A DNA stretch of 64,000 nucleotides, from positions 1 through 64,000 of the forward strand of contig CAVXTT010000032.1 in NCBI GenBank assembly GCA_963764685.1, given 5' to 3'. Within the stretch, counting starts at the first letter, position 1. The number at the start of each line of letters is the position of its first letter. The notes beneath the pieces are model-generated. The model did not search any database, was not told the origin of the DNA, and saw only the letters and a list, made by a program, of their open reading frames with translations. The DNA is from CAVXTT01 sp963764685 (GTDB taxonomy: Bacteria; Bacteroidota; Ignavibacteria; Ignavibacteriales; Ignavibacteriaceae). Position numbers and translations under genes: made by a program. Of this stretch, positions 19,504 to 28,423 are shown piece after piece.

Positions 19504-20142
19504 ATGTTTGATAAAGAACGGCAGGAACTTGCCGCAAAACTTAAGACCAAGGGTATCGGGGATGAGAATGTACTCAGAGCTATCCGGGAAGTGCCGAGAC
19601 ACGATTTTGTTCCGTTGGCAATAAGAAGTCACGCCTACAGGGACGTTGCTCTTCCTATAGGATATGGTCAGACAATCTCGCAGCCGTATACTGTTGCCTA
19701 TATGACACAGCTTCTTGATCTCCTGCCCGGCGACAAGATACTCGAGATCGGTACGGGATCAGGATACCAGGCAGCCATACTTTTCCATATGGGAGCTAAA
19801 GTATATAGTATAGAGCGGCAGTTCGAAATTTACTCTCTTACAAGAAAACTATTTGATAAGCTTGGAATAAGAGTACATACAAAGTTTGGAGACGGTACGA
19901 TAGGCTGGGACGAATTTGCTCCCTATAAAGGCATAATAGTCACCGCCGGTGCGCCGTCTGTTCCTGAACCACTGAAGAAACAGCTCGATCTTTACGGCAG
20001 ACTTGTAATTCCGGTTGGTGATAAGGTTACACAGAAGCTCATGGTAATTACCAAAACCGGGGAAAATAAATTCACCACGAGAGATATCCCGGAGTTTTCC
20101 TTTGTTCCTTTGATAGGCAGAGAAGGTTGGAACGAAAAGTAA
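19504..20142 (+). CDS. pcm: Protein-L-isoaspartate O-methyltransferase
   Basis: This 212-residue SAM-dependent repair enzyme methylates isoaspartyl residues in damaged proteins. It has the PCMT start-region motif VPRHDFVP, the family motif GYGQTISQPYTVAYM and SAM motif I ILEIGTGSGYQAA. The C-terminus reads IPVGDKVTQKLMVI. The last 16 bp overlap the miaA start, so the two genes are co-transcribed. Confidence 0.95.
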   Translation: MFDKERQELAAKLKTKGIGDENVLRAIREVPRHDFVPLAIRSHAYRDVALPIGYGQTISQPYTVAYMTQLLDLLPGDKILEIGTGSGYQAAILFHMGAKVYSIERQFEIYSLTRKLFDKLGIRVHTKFGDGTIGWDEFAPYKGIIVTAGAPSVPEPLKKQLDLYGRLVIPVGDKVTQKLMVITKTGENKFTTRDIPEFSFVPLIGREGWNEK

Positions 20143-21059
20143 TTGTTATTGCCGGACCTACCTGCTCGGGCAAAACAACTGTCAGTCTAAAGATTGCAGC
20201 TGATCTGAATACAGAAATAATATCCGCCGACAGCAGGCAGGTATATAAATATCTGGATATTGGAACTGCAAAACCGACTAAAGAAATATTAAACCGGATA
20301 AAGCATCATTTTGTGGATATGCTTCTGCCGGATGAACCCTTCGATGCAAATGTATATGAGATCGAAGCAGGTAAAATTATTAATCATATGCACGGACAGA
20401 ATAAAATCCCTGTAGTCCAGGGAGGTTCCGGGCTTTATATAAAAGCACTTATAGATGGATTATACGATACTGCAGATAAAGATGAGAATTACCGTGAACT
20501 GCTGGGAAAAGAGAGAGTGTTGTACGGTAATGAATATTTGTACGCAAAACTCCTTAAGGTTGACCCTGAAAGCGCATCTAAAATGATCCCGCAGAACTGG
20601 AAGAGAGTAATGCGTGCTCTTGAGGTATTTCATCTTACCGGCAGGAGCATCCTTTCTCATCAGAAGGAATTTGTCAGAAAGAATAAACCCGACTTCCATC
20701 AGTACGGATTAAACTGGAAGCGTGAGCTTCTCTATGAAAGAATAAACCTGAGGGTTGAAGAAATGATTGCCTCGGGACTGGAAGAGGAAACAAAAAATAT
20801 TCTTGGTATGGGATATCCGGATTCCCTTAATGCACTTAACACGGTCGGATATAAAGAGATGATTTCTTATTTTAAGGGAGAATATGATTTCAAAAAGGCA
20901 GTAGAGCTGATTAAAAGAAATACCAGGCGGTATGCAAAAAGACAGCTTACCTGGTTCAGGAAAGATAAAAGAATACAGTGGCTTGAGATGAATGAGTTAA
21001 CTGAAATTGAGAGGATAAGAGGGATCATTTGTAATTCTATCAAAGAATTCTCTCAATAG
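20127..21059 (+). CDS. miaA: tRNA dimethylallyltransferase
   Basis: The enzyme isopentenylates A37 of tRNAs that read UNN codons, using dimethylallyl diphosphate. It has 310 residues with the P-loop IAGPTCSGKTT, the tRNA/prenyl motif ISADSRQVYKYLDIGTAKPT and QGGSGLYIKALIDG. The C-terminal RRYAKRQLTWFRK motif is intact. The start appears to be TTG 20127 inside the end of pcm, since no ATG fits before the P-loop. Confidence 0.95.
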   Translation: MERKVIVIAGPTCSGKTTVSLKIAADLNTEIISADSRQVYKYLDIGTAKPTKEILNRIKHHFVDMLLPDEPFDANVYEIEAGKIINHMHGQNKIPVVQGGSGLYIKALIDGLYDTADKDENYRELLGKERVLYGNEYLYAKLLKVDPESASKMIPQNWKRVMRALEVFHLTGRSILSHQKEFVRKNKPDFHQYGLNWKRELLYERINLRVEEMIASGLEEETKNILGMGYPDSLNALNTVGYKEMISYFKGEYDFKKAVELIKRNTRRYAKRQLTWFRKDKRIQWLEMNELTEIERIRGIICNSIKEFSQ

Positions 21060-21148
21060 TAGTTTTCTTTTAAGCCGGTTACAATTTTTATATATTAGTA
21101 TAATAACTAAAAATATTACACATTCCAAAACTAGTTAAGGAGGAAAAT

Positions 21149-22195
21149 ATGGTCGGGATAGTAGGGTACGGTTCATACCTTCCAAGATACCGTATAAAAG
21201 TTGAAAGTATCGCCAAACAATGGGGCTCCGATCCTGAAGTAATAAAACGAGGTTTACAGTTATATGAAAAGACTGTTCCCGGTCTTGATGAAGACACCAT
21301 AACTATTTCTGTTGAAGCAGCAAGAAGTGCATTAAAGAGAGCAGCGATTGATCCCAAAGAGATCGGTGCAGTATATATTGGATCGGAATCTCATCCGTAT
21401 GCAGTAAAGCCAAGTGCAACCGTATTAATTGATGCATTAGGGATTGGACCACACGTGCATGTTGCAAGCTACGAGTTTGCTTGTAAAGCCGGAACGGAAG
21501 CAATGTATGTTGCTTATAGCCTGGTTAAGGCAGGCGAGATGAAATATGCAATGGGCATTGGTGCCGATACTTCACAGGGTGCACCTAATGATGCACTTGA
21601 GTATTCTGCCTCGGCCGGCGGTGCAGCTTTTATAATGGGGAAGGAGAATGTTATTGCAGAAATATTATATACAAACTCCTATACTTCCGATACCCCTGAT
21701 TTCTGGAGGAGAGAACATGAATTTTATCCAAGACACGCAGGAAGGTTTACTGGAGAACCTGCTTATTTCAAACATCTCGTGAGCGCAGGCAAAGCACTTC
21801 TCGAAAAATCTAAGATGAAACCTTCGGATTTTAAATACGCTGTATTTCATATGCCAAACGGAAAATTTCCACAGATGGCAGCAAAGCAGTTAGGATTCAC
21901 AAAAGAACAGCTTGAAGTGGGCTGGATAGTTCCCTGGATGGGAAATACTTATTCAGGTTCTTCACCAACAGGGTTAGCTGCAATCCTTGATGTCGCAAAT
22001 CCGGGTGATATGATATTTATGGTCTCATTTGGTTCGGGTGCAGGCAGCGATGGATTTATTTACAGGGTTACAGATAAAATTAAAGATGTGCAGGATAAAG
22101 CAGTTAAGTTAAGAGATATGCTTGACAAAGATAAAATCTATCTCGATTATGGGCAGTACGCAAAATACCGCAGCAAAATCATTTTGAACGAGTAG
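21149..22195 (+). CDS. Archaeal-type hydroxymethylglutaryl-CoA synthase family protein
   Basis: This 348-residue thiolase-fold protein is of the short archaeal HMG-CoA synthase type rather than the eukaryote/Gram-positive MvaS type. The visible candidate catalytic residues are Glu80 (GSESHPYAVKPSA), Cys112 (YEFACKAGTEA) and His234 (VFHMPNGKFP). In archaea this protein forms a complex with a thiolase and a DUF35 protein, and those two follow here in the same order, 13 bp apart and then overlapping. The mevalonate role is an inference; related triads (for example PhlACB) do other acyl transfers. AGGAGG precedes ATG 21149. Confidence 0.85.
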   Translation: MVGIVGYGSYLPRYRIKVESIAKQWGSDPEVIKRGLQLYEKTVPGLDEDTITISVEAARSALKRAAIDPKEIGAVYIGSESHPYAVKPSATVLIDALGIGPHVHVASYEFACKAGTEAMYVAYSLVKAGEMKYAMGIGADTSQGAPNDALEYSASAGGAAFIMGKENVIAEILYTNSYTSDTPDFWRREHEFYPRHAGRFTGEPAYFKHLVSAGKALLEKSKMKPSDFKYAVFHMPNGKFPQMAAKQLGFTKEQLEVGWIVPWMGNTYSGSSPTGLAAILDVANPGDMIFMVSFGSGAGSDGFIYRVTDKIKDVQDKAVKLRDMLDKDKIYLDYGQYAKYRSKIILNE

Positions 22196-22208
22196 AGAGG
22201 AGATAAAA

Positions 22209-23357
22209 ATGAAAGATGTAGCAGTAATAGGAATTGGAATGACCCGGTTCGGTGAACTGTGGGGTAAGTCTATAAAAGATATCTTTGTTGAAGCGGCTAT
22301 GCAAGCAATAAAAAACGCAGGAGTTGATCATATTGATTCAATGTATGTTGGTTCAATGAGCCCGGGATTGTTTGTAGGTCAGGAACACCTTGGTGCTGTT
22401 CTTGCAGATTATCTGGGACAGACTCCGATTCCCGCAACTAGAGTTGAATCAGCGTGCGCGTCCGGTGGAGCAGCATTCCGTGCAGCTTACTTTGAAGTAG
22501 CATCTGGAGCAAGCGATATTGTCCTTGCCGGCGGAGTTGAGAAGATGACCGACGGCGCAGATGTTACAGATGTACTTGCAACTGCAGCTGATCAGGAGTA
22601 TGAAGTTTACCAGGGAGTAACTTTTCCAGGTTTGTATGCAATGATTGCAACCGCACATATGCATCAATACAAAACCACCAGAAAACAGCTTGCAGCCATA
22701 GCAGTTAAGAATCACCGGAATGGTGTTGATAATCCTAATGCACAGTTCAGAAATCAGGTAACTTTAGAACAAGTTATGAACTCAACTTTAGTTGCAGACC
22801 CGTTAAGATTGTTAGACTGTTCGCCTGTTAGTGATGGTGGTGCAGCAGTTATTCTATGCTCGCTCGATATCGCAAAGAAGTTCACCGATTCAATCATCAA
22901 AGTAAAAGCAACAGCTCAGGCATCTGATACCATTGCACTTCATTCAAGAAAAAGTTTAACAACATTAAAATCAGTTGTAACAGCGGCACAGAAAGCTTAT
23001 AAAATGGCCGGAATATCTCCAAAGGATATTAATTTTGCTGAGGTTCACGATTGTTTTACTATAGCTGAAGCAGTTGTATACGAAGATCTTGGATTTTGTG
23101 ACAAAGGATGCGGAGGACCTGCTGCTGAAGAGGGGCATACAGCAATTGACGGTAAGACTCCTTTAAATACCAGCGGCGGCTTAAAATCAAAAGGTCATCC
23201 TGTGGGTGCAACAGGAATAGCACAGATAATCGAATTGTATGAACAGCTGACCGGTCAGGCTGGAAAGCGTCAGGTAAAAAACGCTCATATAGGTTTAGCA
23301 CAGAATATGGGTGGTTCCGGAGCGAGCTGTGTAATAAATATTCTGGAGGCATTATGA
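22209..23357 (+). CDS. Thiolase of the archaeal acetoacetyl-CoA/SCP-x type
   Basis: This 382-residue thiolase has the nucleophilic Cys83 in ESACASGGAAF and the late motifs EVHDCFTIAEAV and GGLKSKGHPVGATG. It matches the archaeal thiolase that channels acetoacetyl-CoA to HMG-CoA synthase. It sits between the synthase-like gene and the DUF35 gene, with its stop overlapping the DUF35 start (ATGA). It begins with ATG 22209 behind GAGGAGAT. The substrate is not proven and could be a longer or branched acyl-CoA. Confidence 0.88.
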   Translation: MKDVAVIGIGMTRFGELWGKSIKDIFVEAAMQAIKNAGVDHIDSMYVGSMSPGLFVGQEHLGAVLADYLGQTPIPATRVESACASGGAAFRAAYFEVASGASDIVLAGGVEKMTDGADVTDVLATAADQEYEVYQGVTFPGLYAMIATAHMHQYKTTRKQLAAIAVKNHRNGVDNPNAQFRNQVTLEQVMNSTLVADPLRLLDCSPVSDGGAAVILCSLDIAKKFTDSIIKVKATAQASDTIALHSRKSLTTLKSVVTAAQKAYKMAGISPKDINFAEVHDCFTIAEAVVYEDLGFCDKGCGGPAAEEGHTAIDGKTPLNTSGGLKSKGHPVGATGIAQIIELYEQLTGQAGKRQVKNAHIGLAQNMGGSGASCVINILEAL

Positions 23358-23743
23358 TTAGTGCAAAATATAAAAGAGAAGTACCGCAGCGCTACCGCCT
23401 GGAAGCTGGGAAATGTAAGAGCTGTGGAAATCTTAGCTTTCCTCCACGGTTAGTCTGTCCTGATTGCGGAAAGAGCGAATTCGAAACCGTAAGATTAAAT
23501 GACGAAGGAAAGATTCTGACATATACCATAATCAGAGTTGGATCTGATAAATTTTCCGGAACTACTCCATTTGCAGTCGGTATCGTCGAGTTGAATGATG
23601 GAGTAAAGTTAACAACACAAATAGCCGATGTGAATTTTGATCAGTTGAAGATAGGACAGAAAGTGAAACTAGTCTTCAGAAAGATCCAGGATGAAGGGAA
23701 ATCAGGATTACACTGTTATGGATATAAGGCAGTTCTAATATAA
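23354..23743 (+). CDS. DUF35 Zn-ribbon/OB-fold protein, thiolase partner
   Basis: The protein has 129 residues. An N-terminal zinc ribbon with two CxxC pairs (CKSCG at about 21 and CPDCG at about 37) is followed by an OB fold (about 50-129). In archaeal thiolase/HMG-CoA synthase complexes DUF35 bridges the two enzymes and binds CoA. Its position directly after both enzymes, with start/stop overlap, is consistent with that structural role. It is the last gene of the triad. Confidence 0.88.
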   Translation: MISAKYKREVPQRYRLEAGKCKSCGNLSFPPRLVCPDCGKSEFETVRLNDEGKILTYTIIRVGSDKFSGTTPFAVGIVELNDGVKLTTQIADVNFDQLKIGQKVKLVFRKIQDEGKSGLHCYGYKAVLI

Positions 23744-23780
23744 GGAAAAATTCTTCTGCTGGCATCGAAAAATAATTTGT

Positions 23781-23822
23781 ATTCCCACTGTCTGCCATAA
23801 CGGCAGACAGTGGGATTATATC
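23781..23822 (+). terminator. Strong hairpin after the HMGCS/thiolase/DUF35 triad
   Basis: TCCCACTGTCTGCC and GGCAGACAGTGGGA pair perfectly around a 5-nt loop, followed by TTATATCTTATT. It probably ends the triad transcript, so atuA may have its own promoter. The 236-bp gap 23744-23979 holds nothing else I recognise. Confidence 0.75.
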
Positions 23823-23979
23823 TTATTATGAACCTGTCGTTTTGGGGAATGATAATATTATATTTGTAAAAATCTCATTTATTCCCGCTTTCCCGTTATG
23901 TCATTTCTTAATAAATTACTCTTACATTATTATTTTAATACTTTTCCAACAATCTACATTTTTATTTTAAGGTGAATAT

Positions 23980-25350
23980 TTGAAAGATAAAATCAGAATA
24001 GCGTCAGGCCAAGGCTTTTGGGGTGATTTAATTGATGCACCATATCAACAGGTAACAAAAGGAGATATCGATTATCTTGTTATGGATTACCTTGCCGAAG
24101 TTACAATGTCAATTCTGCAGAAACAGAAGAACAGAAATCCAAATCTTGGTTATGCGACAGACTTAGTAGATTTGATGAAAAAAATCCTTCCCGTTATAAC
24201 AAAAAAAGGAATTAAAGTAATTACCAACGGCGGAGGTGTAAATCCGATAGCTTGTGCTGATGTAATTCTTGAAGCCGCAATGCATCTTAATATTGAAAAA
24301 CTTGATATTGCGGTTGTTCTTGGAGACGACATATTAAATTGTCTGGACGACATTATCAATAAAGGGTGTGATCTTAAAAATATGGAGACCGGTGAACCGA
24401 TCATCAAAGTTAAAGACAAACTGCTTAGCGCGAATGTATATTTCGGTGCTTTCCCGATCGTCGAAGCATTAAAAAGAGGAGCCGACATTGTAATTACCGG
24501 GAGGACAACCGATACAGGTTTGACTCTTGCCCCGATGATCTATGAATTTGGATGGGCGCACTCGGAATATGATTTAATGGCTGCAGGAACAGTTGCCGGG
24601 CATATCCTTGAGTGCGGTGCTCAGTCAACAGGAGGGAATTTTTTAGGTGATTGGGAATCCATTGAGAATTTTGCCGAGATAGGCTTTCCTATTGCTGAGG
24701 CTTATCCAAATGGAGAAGTGATAATCACCAAGCACGAAAATACAGGAGGCATTGTTACGATTGAGACCATTGCCGAACAATTACTTTATGAAATAGGTGA
24801 TCCGAAAGAATATATTACTCCCGATTGTGTTGCTGATTTTACATCAATTAAGCTTCAACAAGCAGGTAAAGACCGGGTTAAAGTTTATAATGTAAAAGGG
24901 AAGCCTGAAACAGAATTTTATAAAGTATCCTGTTCATATCACAGCGGATACAGTGCAACAGGAACACTAACTTATTCCTGGCCCAAGGCACTTACAAAAG
25001 CAAAAAAGGCAGACCGGATACTACGTAAAAGATTAGAGAACCTGGGTCTGCAGTTTGACGAAATACGTTCAGAGTTTGTTGGATATAATGCAACTCATGA
25101 AACATTAGCTCCTGCATTAGACGAAGATAAAATAAATGAAATAATGCTTAGATTTTCGGTCAGAGCAAAGGACAGACAATCGGTAAACAGGTTCGGTCAG
25201 GAGATTGCACCATTAATTTTAACCGGTCCTCCAAGCGTAACAGGTTTTTCAGGAGGAAGACCGAAGGCAAAAGACGTGGTTGCATATTGGCCGGCTCTGA
25301 TCAGAAAGACTATGGTTGAACCAAAAATCAAAGTACTGGAGCTGAAGTAA
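23980..25350 (+). CDS. AtuA-family protein (DUF1446)
   Basis: The protein has 456 residues of the DUF1446 family, named after AtuA of the acyclic-terpene utilisation cluster of Pseudomonas. Its biochemical role is not established. Typical motifs are the start RIASGQGFWGD, ITNGGGVNPIACAD, DIVITGRTTDTGLTLAPM and the late NRFGQEIAPLILTGPPSVTG. The start is TTG 23980 after AAGGTG. Proteobacterial AtuA often carries a C-terminal ferredoxin-like domain; here that domain is the next gene (TAATG overlap). Its position beside the HMGCS-like triad suggests a link to branched acyl-CoA metabolism, which is inference. Confidence 0.85.
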   Translation: MKDKIRIASGQGFWGDLIDAPYQQVTKGDIDYLVMDYLAEVTMSILQKQKNRNPNLGYATDLVDLMKKILPVITKKGIKVITNGGGVNPIACADVILEAAMHLNIEKLDIAVVLGDDILNCLDDIINKGCDLKNMETGEPIIKVKDKLLSANVYFGAFPIVEALKRGADIVITGRTTDTGLTLAPMIYEFGWAHSEYDLMAAGTVAGHILECGAQSTGGNFLGDWESIENFAEIGFPIAEAYPNGEVIITKHENTGGIVTIETIAEQLLYEIGDPKEYITPDCVADFTSIKLQQAGKDRVKVYNVKGKPETEFYKVSCSYHSGYSATGTLTYSWPKALTKAKKADRILRKRLENLGLQFDEIRSEFVGYNATHETLAPALDEDKINEIMLRFSVRAKDRQSVNRFGQEIAPLILTGPPSVTGFSGGRPKAKDVVAYWPALIRKTMVEPKIKVLELK

Positions 25351-25661
25351 TGAAAATTAAACTTATAGATATTGCTCACGGCAGAAGCGGAGATAAGGGC
25401 GATGCTGCAAATGTAGGGATCATTGCTTACGATGCTAAGGGATATGATATTATCAGGAAACATCTCACTAAAGAGAAAGTAAAAGAACATTTCAAAGGTA
25501 TCTGCTTCGGTGATGTTGAACGGTATGAACTTCCCAATCTTCTTGCACTTAATTTTATTCTGCACAACACGCTCGGCGGAGGAGGTACTGTTTCCCTGAA
25601 ACACGACGCCCAGGGAAAGACACTTGCCGCAGCACTTTTAAGAATGGAAATAGAAGTTTAG
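25350..25661 (+). CDS. AtuA-like ferredoxin-fold partner protein
   Basis: The protein has 103 residues starting MKIKLIDIAHGRSGDKGDAANVG. It matches the small AtuA-like domain that is fused to DUF1446 in other organisms. The start codon overlaps the atuA stop by one base, so the two subunits are made together. It ends with NFILHNTLGGGGTVSLKHDAQGK. No metal-binding cysteines are present, so the ferredoxin name refers to the fold only. Confidence 0.85.
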   Translation: MKIKLIDIAHGRSGDKGDAANVGIIAYDAKGYDIIRKHLTKEKVKEHFKGICFGDVERYELPNLLALNFILHNTLGGGGTVSLKHDAQGKTLAAALLRMEIEV

Positions 25662-25673
25662 AAAAGGAATATT

Positions 25674-26776
25674 ATGTACGAAGAAGAAGTAAAACAGCTT
25701 AGAGCATATAACGAACGGATCATAAATCTGCGGAGTTATCTTTGACGTCGATAATAAAGAAGCAAAGATAAGAGACCTTCAGCACCGTACCACCGAACCC
25801 GGTTTCTGGGATGACCAGGTAGGGGCACAGAAAATTCTCCAGGATATAAAGCAGCTTGAAGTATGGGTAAATCTCTGGAACGGTCTTAATAATAAATATA
25901 AGAATCTTGAAGAATTCATTCAGCTTGCGCAGGCTGAAGAGGATGAATCATTTGCAAAAGATATTGAAACATGAGCTTGCATCCCTTGAATCAGCTATCC
26001 AGGATGCAGAACTGAAGAATATGCTCAGCGGTAAGGACGATGACAAGAACTGCATATTGACAATTCATTCCGGTGCAGGGGGTACCGAAGCCCAGGATTG
26101 GGCAGAGATGCTGATGAGAATGTATCTTAGATGGGGGGAACAAAACGGATATAAGATGAATATTGTTGATATTCTTGAAGGTGACGGTGCCGGTATTAAA
26201 AGCGTAACAATAGAAACCCAGGGAGAATATGCTTACGGCTACTTAAAAGCAGAGAATGGGGTACACAGGCTTGTGCGCATTTCTCCGTTTGATTCTAATA
26301 AACGAAGGCATACATCCTTTGCATCTGTATTTGTCATTCCGGAAGTAGACGATACAATCCAGATAGATATTAATCCTGCAGATCTCAGAGTCGATACATA
26401 CCGTTCAGGCGGTAAAGGGGGACAGAATGTAAATAAGGTAGAAACAGCCGTTAGAATAACACATATTCCAACGGGTGTTGTGGCTGCCTGCCAGAGCGAG
26501 CGCTCGCAGGGACAGAACAGGGTTAATGCGATGAAGCTTCTGAAGTCAAAACTCTACCAGATAGAAAAAGAAAAACAATCAGCAGAGCTGGATGAAATAG
26601 AAAAGAATAAGATGAAGATAGAGTGGGGGAGTCAGATACGTTCATATGTTTTTCATCCTTATAATATGGTGAAAGATCACAGGACAGATGAAGAAACTTC
26701 AGATACGCAGGGTGTAATGGATGGCGATATTAACAGGTTTATAAAAGCTTACCTGATGAAGTTCAGCAAAGTATAA
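25674..26776 (+). CDS. prfB: Peptide chain release factor 2 (programmed frameshift plus a second shift)
   Basis: RF2 reads UGA and UAA. Translation from ATG 25674 gives 23 codons, then CTT TGA C at 25740-25746, the classic autoregulatory +1 site. Reading on in the +1 frame gives the RF2 coiled-coil domain (EPGFWDDQ). A second break near 25970 is fixed by dropping one A of GAAACATG, joining KDIE to HELASLESAI. The rest carries the peptide-anticodon motif SPF (VRISPFDSNKRRHTSF) and the catalytic GGQ (SGGKGGQNVNKVETA). The first shift is biological; the second looks like a base error. Confidence 0.93.
25729..25746 (+). promoter_or_regulatory. RF2 programmed +1 frameshift site
   Basis: A Shine-Dalgarno-like GGAG lies just upstream of TAT CTT TGA C. 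When RF2 is scarce the ribosome slips from CTT to TTT at the in-frame UGA and makes RF2. The UGA is codon 24. Confidence 0.92.
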
Positions 26777-26786
26777 TTAAAAAACT

Positions 26787-27815
26787 CTAAGCTGCTTTTG
26801 CCCGCAGTCTTTTTTTCTTCTGGTGCTTTTCAAAGATCTTAACAAGCCGTCCGGGGAAGTCAGTCTGTATACCCCCAACGCCAAGTCTTACCAGGCATTT
26901 AAGCTCCTTTGTCTTGCTCACTGTTGCACCTATAATTTTATTCACAGGATATGACGGATGATCCCTGTTATGGAATATCCTCAGCTTCAGATCGTACCTT
27001 AATATGCGCCTGTAGGTTGTCCAGTTTGCAATAGTAATTTTGCGGGGACGCAGGGCAAGAGCATAATTTATCTGATGATTTATTGCTGCCTGTACCGAGC
27101 TGTATTCCGTGGGATCCAGAATTATTCCGAGTGGCGGTTCAACATCAAGAATATAGTTATTCTCGGGATAATGCTGTTTCATAAAATCAAGAACTTCAGG
27201 AGAAGCTGTCTCGATTATAATCGTATACTCCGGCTGGTATTCTTTTTTACAGTTCTCAATACTCTCCAGGATTATTAGCGCCAGGTCTTTCTCTGCCGGC
27301 GGAGCTTTTATGTCAAGGAAAATGTACCTGAGCTGAGTTTTATCTTTGGTCCATTCAAAAAATTCATCGAGTGTAGGGAGATATGCATTTTCAAGCTGGC
27401 CGAGATGCCGTTCCTTATAATCAAAATTATCTCTAACTTCCTGTAGTGTAAGCTCACTTATTTTACGTCTGTACGGACTCGTTATTCCGGGCGGATGAGG
27501 TTTATGCCTTATAAATGGTTCAAACCCTGCTTCCCGCAATAATGCTGTCGGTTCATTAGGATTCCAGTCGTGCCATATAATTACACTTTTATCCTTTGTA
27601 ATACATAGATCAGTCTCAATTCCATTTGCTCCTTCGCTTATTGCCGCATCAAAGGATTTAATAGTATTCTCACATTCCTTTCCCGGAGAGCCCCTGTGCC
27701 CGATGATCAGAAAATCATCATCGTCGTTTCTGTACCTGTTCCTTTTTGTGCAGAACAGAAAGTATTCCGATATCCACTGCGGAATTAGTTTAATTTTTTT
27801 AATAAATTGGTTCAA
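26787..27815 (-). CDS. Glycerophosphodiester phosphodiesterase family protein
   Basis: This 342-residue enzyme is predicted to hydrolyse glycerophosphodiesters to glycerol-3-phosphate and an alcohol. Signature residues are GHRGSPGKECENTIKSF with the metal-binding pair NGIETDLCITKD, and IIWHDWN. The final segment GVGGIQTDFPGRLV is the family's typical end. It has no obvious signal peptide and is longer than the minimal 250-residue domain. It converges on prfB with an 11-bp gap. The substrate is not determined. Confidence 0.86.
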   Translation of the reverse strand: MNQFIKKIKLIPQWISEYFLFCTKRNRYRNDDDDFLIIGHRGSPGKECENTIKSFDAAISEGANGIETDLCITKDKSVIIWHDWNPNEPTALLREAGFEPFIRHKPHPPGITSPYRRKISELTLQEVRDNFDYKERHLGQLENAYLPTLDEFFEWTKDKTQLRYIFLDIKAPPAEKDLALIILESIENCKKEYQPEYTIIIETASPEVLDFMKQHYPENNYILDVEPPLGIILDPTEYSSVQAAINHQINYALALRPRKITIANWTTYRRILRYDLKLRIFHNRDHPSYPVNKIIGATVSKTKELKCLVRLGVGGIQTDFPGRLVKIFEKHQKKKRLRAKAA

Positions 27816-27871
27816 ATCCTCTTATCCTTCTTTACATAAAGGTAAAAATAAGAATTAAGAATGATACCGGA

Positions 27872-28273
27872 ATGATCACAATGAAAAAGAAAAAGCTGTC
27901 ACACAAAGAAGACTTTTTTGACAAGGTATACAAAATAGTAGCCAAAATTCCATATGGCAAAGTTGCCACCTATGGAGATATTGCAGAAGCCTGCGGAATA
28001 AGATCATCTGCAAGAACTGTGGGGTGGGCATTAAACGGAGCAAAGGATTCAGGCCTGCCGTGTCACCGTGTGGTTAACAGGTTTGGGGCACTTACAGGAA
28101 GAATGCACTTCGGCAGCTTTGAGCTTATGGAAGAATTGCTTAAATCCGAGGGAGTGGAGTTTACAGAAGAAGGATTCGTTAATCTGGAGAAGCATTTATG
28201 GAAGCCGAAAGATCGTGCGGACGTGCGGGGGTTCGGTCGTGCGGAGGGGGTAAGGAAAAGGAAGAAGAAATAA
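27872..28273 (+). CDS. MGMT-family DNA-binding methyltransferase-like protein
   Basis: The protein has 133 residues and consists only of the DNA-binding/alkyltransfer domain, with no Ada/Ogt N-terminal domain. It has VYKIVAKIPYGKVATYGDIA, SARTVGWALN and LPCHRVVNRFGALTG. The active-site cysteine (PCHR) is present, unlike in ATL proteins, which have PWHR, so real alkyltransferase activity is possible. The conserved domain ends at about residue 113. The last 20 residues (DRADVRGFGRAEGVRKRKKK) are encoded by a GTGCGG repeat array that has run into the gene. ATG 27881 is an alternative start. Confidence 0.83.
   Translation: MITMKKKKLSHKEDFFDKVYKIVAKIPYGKVATYGDIAEACGIRSSARTVGWALNGAKDSGLPCHRVVNRFGALTGRMHFGSFELMEELLKSEGVEFTEEGFVNLEKHLWKPKDRADVRGFGRAEGVRKRKKK
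28213..28246. repeat. GTGCGG array inside the 3' end of the MGMT-like gene
   Basis: Units CGTGCGG, CGTGCGG, GTTCGG and CGTGCGG follow one another. Related arrays lie at 3153, 36209 and, inverted, at 30160 and 36293. This copy is translated as the last part of the MGMT-like protein. Downstream, 28345-28420 holds CTATGTG-type words in inverted arrangement and no gene. Confidence 0.8.
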
Positions 28274-28423
28274 TATCAACTCAATTAAAAGAGTTGTGAC
28301 CGAATCATTTAGAGAAATTTTGAGAGGCAGCTTTATTTTGGATTATTCCTATGTGCCCTATGTTACTATGTGTTCAAATTCCGAATAATACTTATCACAG
28401 TAACATAGGAACACATAAACTAA

